A stretch of DNA of 64,000 nucleotides, taken from contig NZ_LIHP01000001.1 of assembly GCF_001314605.1 (NCBI RefSeq), positions 1-64,000 on the forward strand. The letters are read 5' to 3'. The position numbers and the translations under genes were made by a program. Below, piece after piece: positions 45,595 through 54,260 of the stretch; position 1 is the stretch's first letter; the number at the start of each line of letters is the position of its first letter. Below the pieces are notes generated by a model. That model made no database searches. It was not told the DNA's origin and saw nothing but the letters and a program-made list of their open reading frames with translations. Source of the DNA: Marinobacter sp. HL-58. GTDB taxonomy: Bacteria; Pseudomonadota; Gammaproteobacteria; Pseudomonadales; Oleiphilaceae.

Positions 45595-46887
45595 TTGAAA
45601 AAACAATGGATGGTTGCTGGTGTGGCCGTGCTGGCAGTTGGTGTGGTTGCCCCCTGGGCAGTAGGCTACGTAACCGAGCAGCAGTGGCAGAGCGTTACCA
45701 CGGAAGTGAACGCGGCACAGCCACTGTTTCATCTTGAAACCCGGGATTACAACCGGGGTTATCTGGGCGCTGAGTTCACCGGCACCCTGTCGGTCCAGAA
45801 TCCGGATACCGGCGAGGAGCACGAGTTCGAGTACCAGGCCAGGGTCAGCCATGGCGTTACCGGCAGCCTGCTGGACTTCTCGCCCCCGGATGAGCTGGGT
45901 TCGAAGGTTGAGGAAATTTTCCCCGATGAGCCGCCGCGGCTGACTCTGGAGACGCGGCTCTGGGGTACGGCAATTGTCGAACTCACCGTGCCCGCGGTGA
46001 GCGTGATCAACGAAGAGACCGGGGAGTCTTTCGATCTGTCGGAAAGCTACGGCCGTGCGGAAATCAGCGATAACGGTTCCAGCGCTGATGTATTCATGCT
46101 CTGGCCAGGGGCGGTCATCCGCGCTCCCGATCTACGCATCAGTATCGAAGATTTCCGCCTTGAGCAGACCATGGCGCACCTGACCGGGGATGTCTGGCTG
46201 GGCGAGGGCGATATGTCATTATCCGGTTTCGAGCTGGCCGCCCGGGACGAGCCCCGGCTCAGGCTCGACGACTTTGCACTGCAAAGCGAGACCTATACTG
46301 ACGATGACGGCAAGAGTATCAACTCGGAAACCCTGGTGACGCTGGAAACGATGGCGGTGGATGACGAGAGCTTTGGCCCTCATCGCATGGAATTCGTCTT
46401 CAGTGGCCTGGATGTGCAAAGCTGGGGTGACCTCACGTCGGCACTGACCGATATGCAGACAGCGGCTGTTTCCGCCTCCGGTGGTGACTCCCGTGCGGTG
46501 ATGCAGCAGCAGATGGCATCCATGAACCGTATCAACCAGGCGATGCTTGGCCTTGCCGGTGAAGGGTTTTCCTTCGGTTTTCCGGAACTGACTTTCGCCA
46601 CGCCTTATGGCCCGATTGAGGGGGAGATCATGGTGCAGCATCCCTCGTTGTCGGACGACGAGAAAGATCAGATGATGATGGTCATGCAGCGGCTGACGGG
46701 TAACCTGGATGTGAGCATGCCACTGGCGCTGGTGGAACAGTATCCGGACCTGGGCATGCAGGTAGCACCGCTGATCAAGGAAGGTATGGTGGAGCAGGAG
46801 GGCGACCGTTTGCGGGTTGAGGGCACCCTGGAAGACCTGGCCCTGGATATCAATGGCAACCTGATTCCGCTACCACCTCTGTTCTGA
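45595..46887 (+). CDS. DUF945 (YdgA-like) periplasmic protein
   Basis: 430-aa protein of the YdgA/DUF945 family. One N-terminal membrane helix (residues 6-24) anchors a large periplasmic domain of repeated beta strands. The FHLETRDYNRGYLGAEFTG segment near residue 43 is the usual conserved opening. Function is unknown, though a role in the envelope is likely from its location. Start is TTG at 45595 with a GGAGA site; the ATG at 45610 is the alternative and keeps the helix. Confidence 0.8.
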   Translation: MKKQWMVAGVAVLAVGVVAPWAVGYVTEQQWQSVTTEVNAAQPLFHLETRDYNRGYLGAEFTGTLSVQNPDTGEEHEFEYQARVSHGVTGSLLDFSPPDELGSKVEEIFPDEPPRLTLETRLWGTAIVELTVPAVSVINEETGESFDLSESYGRAEISDNGSSADVFMLWPGAVIRAPDLRISIEDFRLEQTMAHLTGDVWLGEGDMSLSGFELAARDEPRLRLDDFALQSETYTDDDGKSINSETLVTLETMAVDDESFGPHRMEFVFSGLDVQSWGDLTSALTDMQTAAVSASGGDSRAVMQQQMASMNRINQAMLGLAGEGFSFGFPELTFATPYGPIEGEIMVQHPSLSDDEKDQMMMVMQRLTGNLDVSMPLALVEQYPDLGMQVAPLIKEGMVEQEGDRLRVEGTLEDLALDINGNLIPLPPLF

Positions 46888-46897
46888 TCCTCGTCTG

Positions 46898-46925
46898 CGT
46901 TGCTGCCCGTCTGCGGGCAGCAACG
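46898..46925. terminator. Shared hairpin between convergent DUF945 and coaD genes
   Basis: A perfect 12 bp stem (CGTTGCTGCCCG / CGGGCAGCAACG) with a 4-base loop sits 10 bp after the DUF945 stop and 11 bp from the coaD stop. Only a loose pyrimidine run follows, so termination in either direction is plausible but not certain. Confidence 0.6.
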
Positions 46926-46936
46926 ACTTCCCGCTT

Positions 46937-47636
<700 letters not shown>

Positions 47637-47693
47637 TTCCAACAATGTTCCCGCCTACGAAGACTATCACTTTGGTGTCAGATGTTTTGCTTT

Positions 47694-49286
47694 TCAGCTC
47701 CTGAGCTTTTGCGCCAACCTCGTACTGTTCCTCGCCGCCAGGGCGTAAACCGACAACTGCGGATTCGCGCCGATGCTGGTGGGGAAGACCGAGGCGTCGT
47801 GGATGCTGAGGTTGGTGACCTGGTGGTGCTCGCCGAAGCCGTTGACCACGGATTCTTCCGGTTTGGTGCCCATGCCGCAGCCGCCCATCTGGTGGGCGGT
47901 GAACAGGCGGACGCGGTGGGGTTCCATGGGAAGTTTGTCGATGCCGGCTCTGGCGTCGGCCCAGGTGGTGTACCAGGGGGAGTCCAGGTGCATGAGACGT
48001 ACGCGTTGGGCGCCGGCGGCGAACTGGATTTCGGCCATTTTGTAGAAGGCGTCCTTGAGGCCGGCCCAGAGGTAGTCGGTGACGGGGTAGTCCAGTACCG
48101 GGCTGCCGTCGTCGCGGAGGCTGACGGTGCCGCCGGGGCTGTCGGGGTGGAAGCCGTCGCGGAGCAGGGCGATGACGGAGTTCATGCGTGGCAGTTTTGA
48201 CAGGTCGCTGACCTGTTGTTGGCCATGGCCGGGAACCACGCCCGCGGCCATGGCCGGGTGCAGGGGCGGGACTTCCAGTTTGAAGCCGGCCGGGCCGTCG
48301 ACGCCCCGGGAGAAGTTGAATTCGTCCGAGTAGATCGACTGTGGTGCGCCGTAGTAGGGGTCGACGGTGTCCGGCATTTCCGCAATGGTGGCGTTCACCG
48401 GGTGCAGGAAGGTGCGTTTGCCGATGCGGTCGTGGGGGTCGGGTATGTCGGAGCGCAATAGCAGGCCCGGTGAGCCGATGGCGCTGGCGGCCACCACGAA
48501 ATGCCGGGCTTTCAGCTCAACGGTAATGCCGGAAGGCGTTATCCCGTCGGCGGCCATGGCGGATGCCTGCAAACGGTCGATCCGGTCCTGTTTCATCACC
48601 AGCTTGTCGGCGCGCAGGCCATGGAAGAGCCGGGCGTCGTTATCCAGTGCACCGGGAATGGTGGTGGTCAGTGCTCCCTGCTTGGCATTGGTGGGGCAGC
48701 CCACGCCGCAGTAGCCCAGGTTCCAGCAGCCTTTGACATTGCGGGGGATCACCTCCCAGGACCAGCCCAGTGCCTCGCATCCCTGTCGCAGAATATCGTT
48801 GTTGACGTTGGGATCGGTCGTCCAGGGCTCGATGTTGTGGCGCTGCTCCCGGCCGTCGAACCAGGGCCTCATGGCGTCCGGGCGGAGATCATCGAGCCCG
48901 AAACGGCTGGCCCAGTGGTTCAGAGTCGGCTCCGGAGTACGGAAACTGGAGGTCCAGTTCACTGTGGTGGATCCACCCACGCAGCGGCCCTGCAGCACGG
49001 CAATCGCCCCGTCCCTGGTCACCCGGCTCATGCCCTCCTGATACAGGGACGCATAGGCATCCAGCTCGTTCATCTTGAAATCTTTCTGGTGATACAGCCG
49101 GCCCTCTTCCACCAGAATCACCGACAACCCGGCCTTCGCCAGTATCTCGGCGGTCGTGCCACCGCCGGCACCGGTGCCGATGACCACCACATCCGCTTCG
49201 TGGGTCTGGTTCTGTGTCAGGGTGGCGCCGTCAGTGACCTTCCAGCCAGCCTCAAGCCCACGGGCGATACGATCCGTTAATGACAT
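47694..49286 (-). CDS. GMC-family FAD-dependent alcohol oxidoreductase
   Basis: 530-aa glucose-methanol-choline oxidoreductase. The FAD dinucleotide-binding motif is VVVIGTGAGGGTTAEIL (near residue 35). Other family marks are GGSTTVNWTSSFRTP, CGVGCPTNAKQ and the C-terminal HQMGGCGMG with active-site His region. It has no signal peptide of its own. The gene for a Tat-type lipoprotein ends 29 bp upstream, as in membrane-bound GMC dehydrogenases whose catalytic subunit is exported with a small Tat subunit. The ATG at 49286 has a GGAG site. Substrate is probably an aliphatic or aromatic alcohol, given the aldehyde dehydrogenase next door (inference). Confidence 0.87.
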   Translation of the reverse strand: MSLTDRIARGLEAGWKVTDGATLTQNQTHEADVVVIGTGAGGGTTAEILAKAGLSVILVEEGRLYHQKDFKMNELDAYASLYQEGMSRVTRDGAIAVLQGRCVGGSTTVNWTSSFRTPEPTLNHWASRFGLDDLRPDAMRPWFDGREQRHNIEPWTTDPNVNNDILRQGCEALGWSWEVIPRNVKGCWNLGYCGVGCPTNAKQGALTTTIPGALDNDARLFHGLRADKLVMKQDRIDRLQASAMAADGITPSGITVELKARHFVVAASAIGSPGLLLRSDIPDPHDRIGKRTFLHPVNATIAEMPDTVDPYYGAPQSIYSDEFNFSRGVDGPAGFKLEVPPLHPAMAAGVVPGHGQQQVSDLSKLPRMNSVIALLRDGFHPDSPGGTVSLRDDGSPVLDYPVTDYLWAGLKDAFYKMAEIQFAAGAQRVRLMHLDSPWYTTWADARAGIDKLPMEPHRVRLFTAHQMGGCGMGTKPEESVVNGFGEHHQVTNLSIHDASVFPTSIGANPQLSVYALAARNSTRLAQKLRS

Positions 49287-49315
49287 TGATTTACTCCGAT
49301 TGGCGGGTGGGTCGC

Positions 49316-49960
49316 TCAGGCGTTGTCTTTGAACTGGGGCAGGGCATCCATTGCCCAACGGGGCGGCCCGGGATAACCGGACAGGTGCCAGTGGTCCTCA
49401 TGGCCATAGAAGGCCACGTTGCTGACCTTGGTCAGCGCAATGTAGCCGTTGTTGAACAGCCCGATACCACTGGTACGCCAGCGCTCCAGAAATGCATGGG
49501 CGGATTCGGTGCTGACGTTCTCCCAGCTGGACCAGACCCGCGCCACCGTCACTCGCGTGAGACCAAAGTTCAGCAAATCAAACAACCTCCGAAGCTCCTT
49601 CTGATTCGCCGGCCCGAACTGGTGAATACCAGCGTCGATGCGCTCAATCGTCGCCTGAATCTGCTGCCGGCGAACCACCGGCTCCTCTGTCAGCCCCGGC
49701 CCCACCATCGCGGGCAGCAGGGCCTCAAACAGCACAATGTCATCACGGGTCAGAAACCGGAATTCATAACTCTGGTCCATACCCTCCGGCATGGGGTCCA
49801 GCCGCCCAGCGGGCGCCGTCGCGCACCCGGAGAGACCAGCGGTCACGCTCACCGTGCCCAGAAACAGCGCACCACCGAGCCCCGTCCGGAGGAAGCTCCG
49901 TCGGTCCATAGCGATAGCAGGGGATTCCGTTTTCACGGAATGAGGAATCACGTCAGACAT
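49316..49960 (-). CDS. Tat-exported lipoprotein, small partner subunit of GMC oxidoreductase
   Basis: 214-aa protein with a twin-arginine motif RRSFLR (residues 20-25), a hydrophobic stretch, and a lipobox LSGC with Cys46, so it is probably a Tat-exported lipoprotein. The remaining domain (TRDDIVLFEALLPAMV, later FYGHEDHWHLSGYPGPP) resembles the small subunit of gluconate 2-dehydrogenase and related GMC dehydrogenases. It likely escorts and anchors the GMC enzyme encoded 29 bp downstream. No cytochrome c subunit is nearby. Confidence 0.8.
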   Translation of the reverse strand: MSDVIPHSVKTESPAIAMDRRSFLRTGLGGALFLGTVSVTAGLSGCATAPAGRLDPMPEGMDQSYEFRFLTRDDIVLFEALLPAMVGPGLTEEPVVRRQQIQATIERIDAGIHQFGPANQKELRRLFDLLNFGLTRVTVARVWSSWENVSTESAHAFLERWRTSGIGLFNNGYIALTKVSNVAFYGHEDHWHLSGYPGPPRWAMDALPQFKDNA

Positions 49961-50034
49961 AAATCACTCTCTTGTTCTTATTGTCTTCTTTCGTGTTTTC
50001 TTTCTGCTCGCAGGCCGCGACTGAGTTCGCAGGA

Positions 50035-50136
50035 GCCGTTGAGGAGGGCCATCCGGGACCCTAAAAAACAGGGATGTTTTTTAGGAGCCTACATGGACGT
50101 ATTAACGGCGTGTCCCGGATGGCCCTGCTCAACGGC
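50035..50136. repeat. Structured palindromic element, copy 4 (inverted orientation)
   Basis: A 25 bp inverted repeat with one mismatch: arms 50035-50059 and 50112-50136, starting GCCGTTGAGGAGGGCC. The 52 bp centre matches the other copies only when read on the minus strand (ACGCCGTTAATACGTCC...). In that reading the hairpins are TACG-TCCA-TGTA (50101-50090) and an 11 bp AT-rich stem CCTAAAAAACA-TCCC-TGTTTTTTAGG (50085-50060). It lies 51 bp past the aldehyde dehydrogenase stop and 75 bp upstream of the Tat lipoprotein gene. Confidence 0.88.
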
Positions 50137-50186
50137 GCCCGGCACCCAAGTCATAGGCATTAAGCCTAGCTCTGGAGCCAGATCAA

Positions 50187-51632
50187 TCACCGAATAAACA
50201 ACTTATATACCATCCGGTGGGCAGCCGTTCCGTGCGGCGCGTACACAAACTTGCCACTGTTGAACTTCTGCTTGCTGAAAATCGCCCGGTGATGGGAGAA
50301 GGTCAGGAAACCTTCCTTGCCATGGTAGTGCCCCATACCCGAGTCACCCACACCACCAAACGGCAGATCATCCTGGGCAACATGCATCAGCGCATCATTG
50401 ATACACATACCCCCGGAATGGGTATTGTCCACCACATGCTCCTGCATCGACCTGTCATAGCCAAAGAAATACAGAGCCAGCGGCCGCGGGCGGTCATTGA
50501 TGTAATGGATGGCCTCATCCAGATTGCCATAGCTGACCACCGGCAGAATCGGCCCGAAAATCTCATCCTGCATGATCTTCATATCCGGCGTGGTATTCAG
50601 TGCCAGCGTAATCGGCATCTTGCGAGTGCCATCCTTCATGTTCTCCCGGGCCGGATTGATCTCAATCAGCTCCGCACCCTTCTCACGGGCATCCTCAAGA
50701 TACCCCTGCAGCCGGTCATACTGGCGCTCATTGATGATGGCGGTGTAATCGTCATTGTCCCGCAGGCTCGGATACATGGTCGCAAACTGGTTGCGGTACT
50801 CATCCACGAACGCCTGCACCCGGTCTGCCGGGCAGAGCACATAGTCCGGCGCCACACAGGTCTGGCCCGCATTCAGGGCCTTGCCGAAGGCAATACGCTG
50901 GGCGGCATCTTCCATGGGAACGTCCGGAGAAACGATGGCTGGTGACTTGCCGCCCAGCTCCAGGGTGACCGGTGTCAGGTTCTCGGCCGCAGCGCGCATC
51001 ACCAGCTTGCCCACCGACGTGGAGCCGGTGAACAGCAGATGGTCGAAGGGCCGGCTGGAAAAGTCCGCCGCCACATCTGCCTCGCCGTTGATCACACTGA
51101 CCAGATCCTCAGGAAACACCGACTCGATGATCTCCTTGAACAAAGCCGAGGTATGAGGCGTGTATTCGGACATCTTGATCATGGTGCGGTTACCGGCAGC
51201 CAGTGACGCCACCAGGGGCCCGACCGCAAGGTAAAGCGGGTAGTTCCAGGGCACGATAACACCCACGACACCCTTGGGCTGGTAGTGGACCCGGTTGCTG
51301 GCGGGCTGGAACAACACCGACACATGCCGTTTGGACGGCTTCATCCAGTCCCCGAGGTTTTTCAGGGCGTAATTGATGCCCTGGATCGACGGCATCACCT
51401 CGGCAATCAGGGACTCATCTTTCGAACGACAGCTGAAATCCCGGTCGATGGCCTCCAGCAAACGGTCCTGATTGGTCATCAGCACTCGCTTCAGGCGTTT
51501 CAGGTTCTCCTTGCGTTCTGTCTGTGAAGGCATCGGATTATTGCGGAACGCCTTTTTCTGGTCATCGAATACCCGATGGGTATGCTGGATATGTTTTTTG
51601 CTCTCGGTGAGCTGGACAACGGTGGCAACCAT
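50187..51632 (-). CDS. Aldehyde dehydrogenase, coniferyl-aldehyde dehydrogenase type
   Basis: 481-aa NAD(P)-dependent aldehyde dehydrogenase. Motifs: VVGVIVPWNYPLYLAVGPL, FTGSTSVGK, the general-base ELGGKSPAIV and the nucleophile GQTCVAPDYVL. The sequence style and length match coniferyl aldehyde dehydrogenases (CalB), a group that also takes medium- and long-chain aldehydes. The C-terminal hydrophobic tail is short. It faces a divergent TetR gene with a palindrome between them and precedes the GMC operon, so it probably oxidises the aldehyde that the GMC enzyme produces. Confidence 0.9.
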   Translation of the reverse strand: MVATVVQLTESKKHIQHTHRVFDDQKKAFRNNPMPSQTERKENLKRLKRVLMTNQDRLLEAIDRDFSCRSKDESLIAEVMPSIQGINYALKNLGDWMKPSKRHVSVLFQPASNRVHYQPKGVVGVIVPWNYPLYLAVGPLVASLAAGNRTMIKMSEYTPHTSALFKEIIESVFPEDLVSVINGEADVAADFSSRPFDHLLFTGSTSVGKLVMRAAAENLTPVTLELGGKSPAIVSPDVPMEDAAQRIAFGKALNAGQTCVAPDYVLCPADRVQAFVDEYRNQFATMYPSLRDNDDYTAIINERQYDRLQGYLEDAREKGAELIEINPARENMKDGTRKMPITLALNTTPDMKIMQDEIFGPILPVVSYGNLDEAIHYINDRPRPLALYFFGYDRSMQEHVVDNTHSGGMCINDALMHVAQDDLPFGGVGDSGMGHYHGKEGFLTFSHHRAIFSKQKFNSGKFVYAPHGTAAHRMVYKLFIR

Positions 51633-51764
51633 ATCGCTCTCTCCTCGGGACGCCGGGCTGCAAGCCGGGTCGTCCTGTTCAGTGTCTGCGACCCTTGTGC
51701 AACCATGGACGGGCCGGAAATTGTGCTGGCGAAAAAGTATTCAGTTTGCGCTTGGGGCTATTAT

Positions 51765-51780
51765 TAGAGTATATACTCTA
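51765..51780. promoter_or_regulatory. Candidate TetR operator between aldehyde dehydrogenase and TetR genes
   Basis: A perfect 16 bp palindrome, TAGAGTATATACTCTA, lies in the 212 bp divergent gap, 65 bp before the TetR ATG. Its AT-rich centre resembles a -10 region. The size and position fit an operator at which the TetR protein would control both genes. The link is inference. Confidence 0.65.
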
Positions 51781-51844
51781 GTGAGTCAAGGCGACCGGGT
51801 GGCGGATCGGGCCATCCTACACACAACCATGCATTGCAGAGCCT

Positions 51845-52534
51845 ATGAAAACCCGAGACAAGATTCTTCTTTCGAGCCTGGAGCTGTTTAACGAAAGGGG
51901 TGAACGGAATATCACGACCAATCACATCGCCGGGCACCTGGCGATCTCCCCGGGTAACCTCTATTACCACTTCCGTAACAAGTCCGACATTATCTACGAG
52001 ATCTTTCTCGAGTATGAAAAGCTGGTGGACTTCTATCTGGATATTCCGGAAGACCGGGCCATAACCCTGGAGGACCTGACGTTCTACCTCGAGTCGGTGT
52101 TTGACGGCCTCTGGAGCTACCGCTTCTTCCACCGGGACCTGGAATACCTGCTCGACAGCGACCGACGCCTGCGCCAGGACTATCGCGAATTCACCAACCG
52201 CTGCCTGGCGGCGATCAGCAGGATTTTCGAGAAGCTTGCGGAGGCAGGGATTATCCAGCCCCAGCCCGATGAGCTGCGTTCTGCGATGTCTCTGAATGTC
52301 TGGCTGGTGATCACCAACTGGATGGCCTTCCTGAAAACCGCCCATGCCCTGGAGGAGTCCGCCAGCCTGACCCTGAATGAACTCAAGCAGGGCATCTATC
52401 AGGTGCTGACCCTGGAAATCCCCTACCTGACACCGGAATACCGGGAGCGGGTGATGGCGTTGCGGGAAAAGTATCGCCCCCGTTTGCCCGAGGCTGCAGA
52501 GATGGAAGGTGAAGCACTCCGAAAGAAAGGGTAA
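51845..52534 (+). CDS. TetR-family regulator of the alcohol/aldehyde oxidation genes
   Basis: 229-aa repressor. The helix-turn-helix (ITTNHIAGHLAISPGNLYYHFRNKSDIIYEIF) is at residues 23-54. The C-terminal part resembles the DUF-type C-terminal domain of TetR proteins that begin MKTRDKIL. It is divergent from the aldehyde dehydrogenase gene with a perfect palindrome in between, so that gene and probably the GMC pair are its targets. A predicted sRNA promoter begins 6 bp after its stop. Confidence 0.88.
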   Translation: MKTRDKILLSSLELFNERGERNITTNHIAGHLAISPGNLYYHFRNKSDIIYEIFLEYEKLVDFYLDIPEDRAITLEDLTFYLESVFDGLWSYRFFHRDLEYLLDSDRRLRQDYREFTNRCLAAISRIFEKLAEAGIIQPQPDELRSAMSLNVWLVITNWMAFLKTAHALEESASLTLNELKQGIYQVLTLEIPYLTPEYRERVMALREKYRPRLPEAAEMEGEALRKKG

Positions 52535-52539
52535 TTGTG

Positions 52540-52567
52540 GAACTTTTGATCAGTTAATGTGTCTCAA
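52540..52567 (+). promoter_or_regulatory. Sigma-E/AlgU-type promoter
   Basis: GAACTT (52540-52545) and TCTCAA (52562-52567) are separated by 16 bp. This matches the GAACTT-N16-TCTGA-type consensus of envelope-stress sigma factors (AlgU/sigma-22, RpoE). A start near 52573 would give an RNA of about 109 nt ending at the terminator below. Nothing else in this gap needs a promoter. Confidence 0.75.
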
Positions 52568-52572
52568 TAGGT

Positions 52573-52681
52573 GACATCGGGAATTCGGACATTCACGGTG
52601 TCTCCTGAGTGAGTTCTCAGGTTTTAGCACGTCGCAAACCCTGACGTTTCACCGGCCTGTACATGCAGGCCGGTTTTTTTT
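52573..52681 (+). ncRNA. Putative Spot 42/ErsA-like small RNA
   Basis: No ORF, but a complete transcription unit: a sigma-E-type promoter, an internal hairpin CCTGAG-TGAGTT-CTCAGG (52604-52621), an unpaired ~29 nt stretch, and a Rho-independent terminator. It is convergent with yihA, the position of Spot 42 in E. coli and ErsA in Pseudomonas. ErsA is known to be AlgU-dependent, Hfq-associated and to repress algC. The TCTCCTG segment (52601-52607) is complementary to Shine-Dalgarno-type sequences. Unlike those genomes, polA is not the upstream neighbour here. The 5' end is predicted from promoter spacing only. Confidence 0.7.
52651..52681 (+). terminator. Rho-independent terminator of the predicted sRNA
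   Basis: Stem ACCGGCCTG / CAGGCCGGT with a 6-base loop is followed by eight T residues. It is the strongest terminator in the window. It is 117 bp past the TetR stop, too far to be only that gene's terminator without the intervening promoter. Confidence 0.92.
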
Positions 52682-52697
52682 GGCTGCAATTTGCCGG

Positions 52698-53336
52698 TTA
52701 CAGAGTTTCCGGCACTTCCTCCTCCAGCCACTGAGTAAGGGCATCCCGCACGTCCTCAACGCCCCGTTTGGAGGTGGCAGAGAACATCACCAGGTGGTGC
52801 AGGCAATCGACACCTTCCAGCTTCTTGGCGATGTTCAGCATCGCTGTCTTGGCCTGCCCGAACTTCAGTTTGTCCGCTTTCGTGGCAAGAATCATCAGCG
52901 GCAGCTTGTTATGTTCGCACCATTCCACCATCATTTGGTCGAAATCAGTCAGCGGGTGTCGGATATCCATAACCAGAACCAGCCCGCGCAGGCAGCGACG
53001 GTCATTCAGGTAATGCCCGAGGTGCTTCTGCCAGTCATCTTTCATGTCCCGGGAAACCTTGGCATAGCCATACCCGGGCAGGTCCACCAGCCGGCAGTTT
53101 TCCCGGTTGAGGGAGAAGAAATTGATCAGGCGGGTACGCCCGGGGGTTTTACTGGTTCGCGCCAGTTTGCCGTTGGTGGTAATGCAGTTGATGGCACTGG
53201 ACTTGCCGGCATTGGAGCGACCGGCAAAAGCGACTTCCGCGCCGTGGTCCGGCGGGCATTCCTCCAGGCGAGAGGCGCTGATCAGAAACCGGGCACTGTT
53301 GAAAGAGATGCTTTTTTGAGTCAGGTCAGATGACAC
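52698..53336 (-). CDS. yihA: Ribosome biogenesis GTPase YihA/EngB
   Basis: 212-aa GTPase required for assembly of the large ribosomal subunit. GTP motifs: G1 [10 protein letters not shown]3 DLPGYGYA, G4 TKADK and G5 SATSKRG. The T(P)GRTRLINFF switch region is typical of EngB. It ends 17 bp from the sRNA terminator on the opposite strand. 174 bp upstream it faces the cytochrome c4 gene. Confidence 0.95.
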   Translation of the reverse strand: MSSDLTQKSISFNSARFLISASRLEECPPDHGAEVAFAGRSNAGKSSAINCITTNGKLARTSKTPGRTRLINFFSLNRENCRLVDLPGYGYAKVSRDMKDDWQKHLGHYLNDRRCLRGLVLVMDIRHPLTDFDQMMVEWCEHNKLPLMILATKADKLKFGQAKTAMLNIAKKLEGVDCLHHLVMFSATSKRGVEDVRDALTQWLEEEVPETL

Positions 53337-53380
53337 GGGTGTTGATATTCCTATTGGATTTCAGTTATCGGGGATTAATG

Positions 53381-53386
53381 TATAAT
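53381..53386 (+). promoter_or_regulatory. Consensus -10 element of the cytochrome c4 promoter
   Basis: TATAAT, a perfect -10 hexamer, lies 125 bp before the cytochrome c4 ATG in the divergent gap. I see no good -35 at the right distance, so an activator may be involved. Confidence 0.4.
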
Positions 53387-53510
53387 GCTACACCAAATCC
53401 GGGCAGCACGCTGAGCGTTGCTGCTTAACAGCCCCGGTTTGTGCCTTTCAGGCCCGTGCCTGCCGGCTGCATAACGAAGAATACTTTTGGATGAGAGAAG
53501 CGGAGCGAGC

Positions 53511-54119
53511 ATGAAAAAACTGATCGCAGGAGTTGTTCTCGGTGTTGGCCTCATAGCGATGGCTCACGGGGCAGGAGATCCTGAAGCGGGCGAAGAGAAT
53601 GCAGAGACTTGTGCCAGCTGTCACGGTAAAGGTGGTGCAAAGCCGGTGATGGGGGTTTATCCGAAGCTTTCCGGCATTGGCGAGAAGTACCTGTATCAGC
53701 AACTGGTACTGATCAAGGACAAGGACCGTGAAATTTCCGAGATGTCCGGCCTGCTGGACGATATGTCCGATCAGGATCTGCAGGATCTTGCGGCGTACTT
53801 CAACGAGCAGAAAATCAGTGTCGCCCAGGCCGACCCTGATCTGGTGGACGAAGGGAAGGCCATTTACCGGGGTGGAAATCTGGCCTCTGGCGTGCCTTCA
53901 TGCGCCGGGTGTCATAGCCCCCGTGGCGCCGGTAACGAGCCTGCGGGTTATCCCAGGCTCAGTGGCCAGAGCGCCGAGTATGTCGAGAAGCAACTCAAGG
54001 CGTACCGCGACGGCGATCGCTCAGGTGGTCCGAATTCAGCCATCATGATGGATGTGGCCGCCAAGCTGACGGATGCCGAAATTGAAGCAGTGTCCAGTTA
54101 TGTATCGGGTCTCAACTGA
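53511..54119 (+). CDS. Cytochrome c4 (diheme)
   Basis: 202-aa periplasmic diheme cytochrome, an electron donor to terminal oxidases. A Sec signal peptide runs to about residue 20 (MAHGAG). Two class I heme c domains follow, with CASCH at residues 34-38 and CAGCH near 130, and distal Met-containing segments. Length and two-domain layout match cytochrome c4. The ATG at 53511 starts the signal peptide; the longer frame is not used. Confidence 0.94.
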   Translation: MKKLIAGVVLGVGLIAMAHGAGDPEAGEENAETCASCHGKGGAKPVMGVYPKLSGIGEKYLYQQLVLIKDKDREISEMSGLLDDMSDQDLQDLAAYFNEQKISVAQADPDLVDEGKAIYRGGNLASGVPSCAGCHSPRGAGNEPAGYPRLSGQSAEYVEKQLKAYRDGDRSGGPNSAIMMDVAAKLTDAEIEAVSSYVSGLN

Positions 54120-54137
54120 CCGGTTCCGGCTGTATCG

Positions 54138-54162
54138 AAACCCCGCTCTGGCGGGGTTTTTT
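54138..54162 (+). terminator. Rho-independent terminator after cytochrome c4
   Basis: AAACCCCGC / GCGGGGTTT stem with a TCTG loop and a run of T, 18 bp past the stop. Confidence 0.9.
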
Positions 54163-54194
54163 GTTGGTTGCAGCTCTTTAATCCAGCCCCGGTG

Positions 54195-54221
54195 GAACTT
54201 TTCAGGTCTGCTGGGTCATAA
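54195..54221 (+). promoter_or_regulatory. Possible second sigma-E-type promoter, for dsbA
   Basis: GAACTT (54195-54200) is followed after 15 bp by TCATAA (54216-54221), 40 bp before the dsbA ATG. The -35 is perfect and the -10 is fair. Envelope-stress control of a periplasmic oxidase would make sense, but the -10 match is weak. Confidence 0.4.
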
Positions 54222-54260
54222 TCGTCTCACATCGTCCAACCCGATAACCGGAGATAATGA

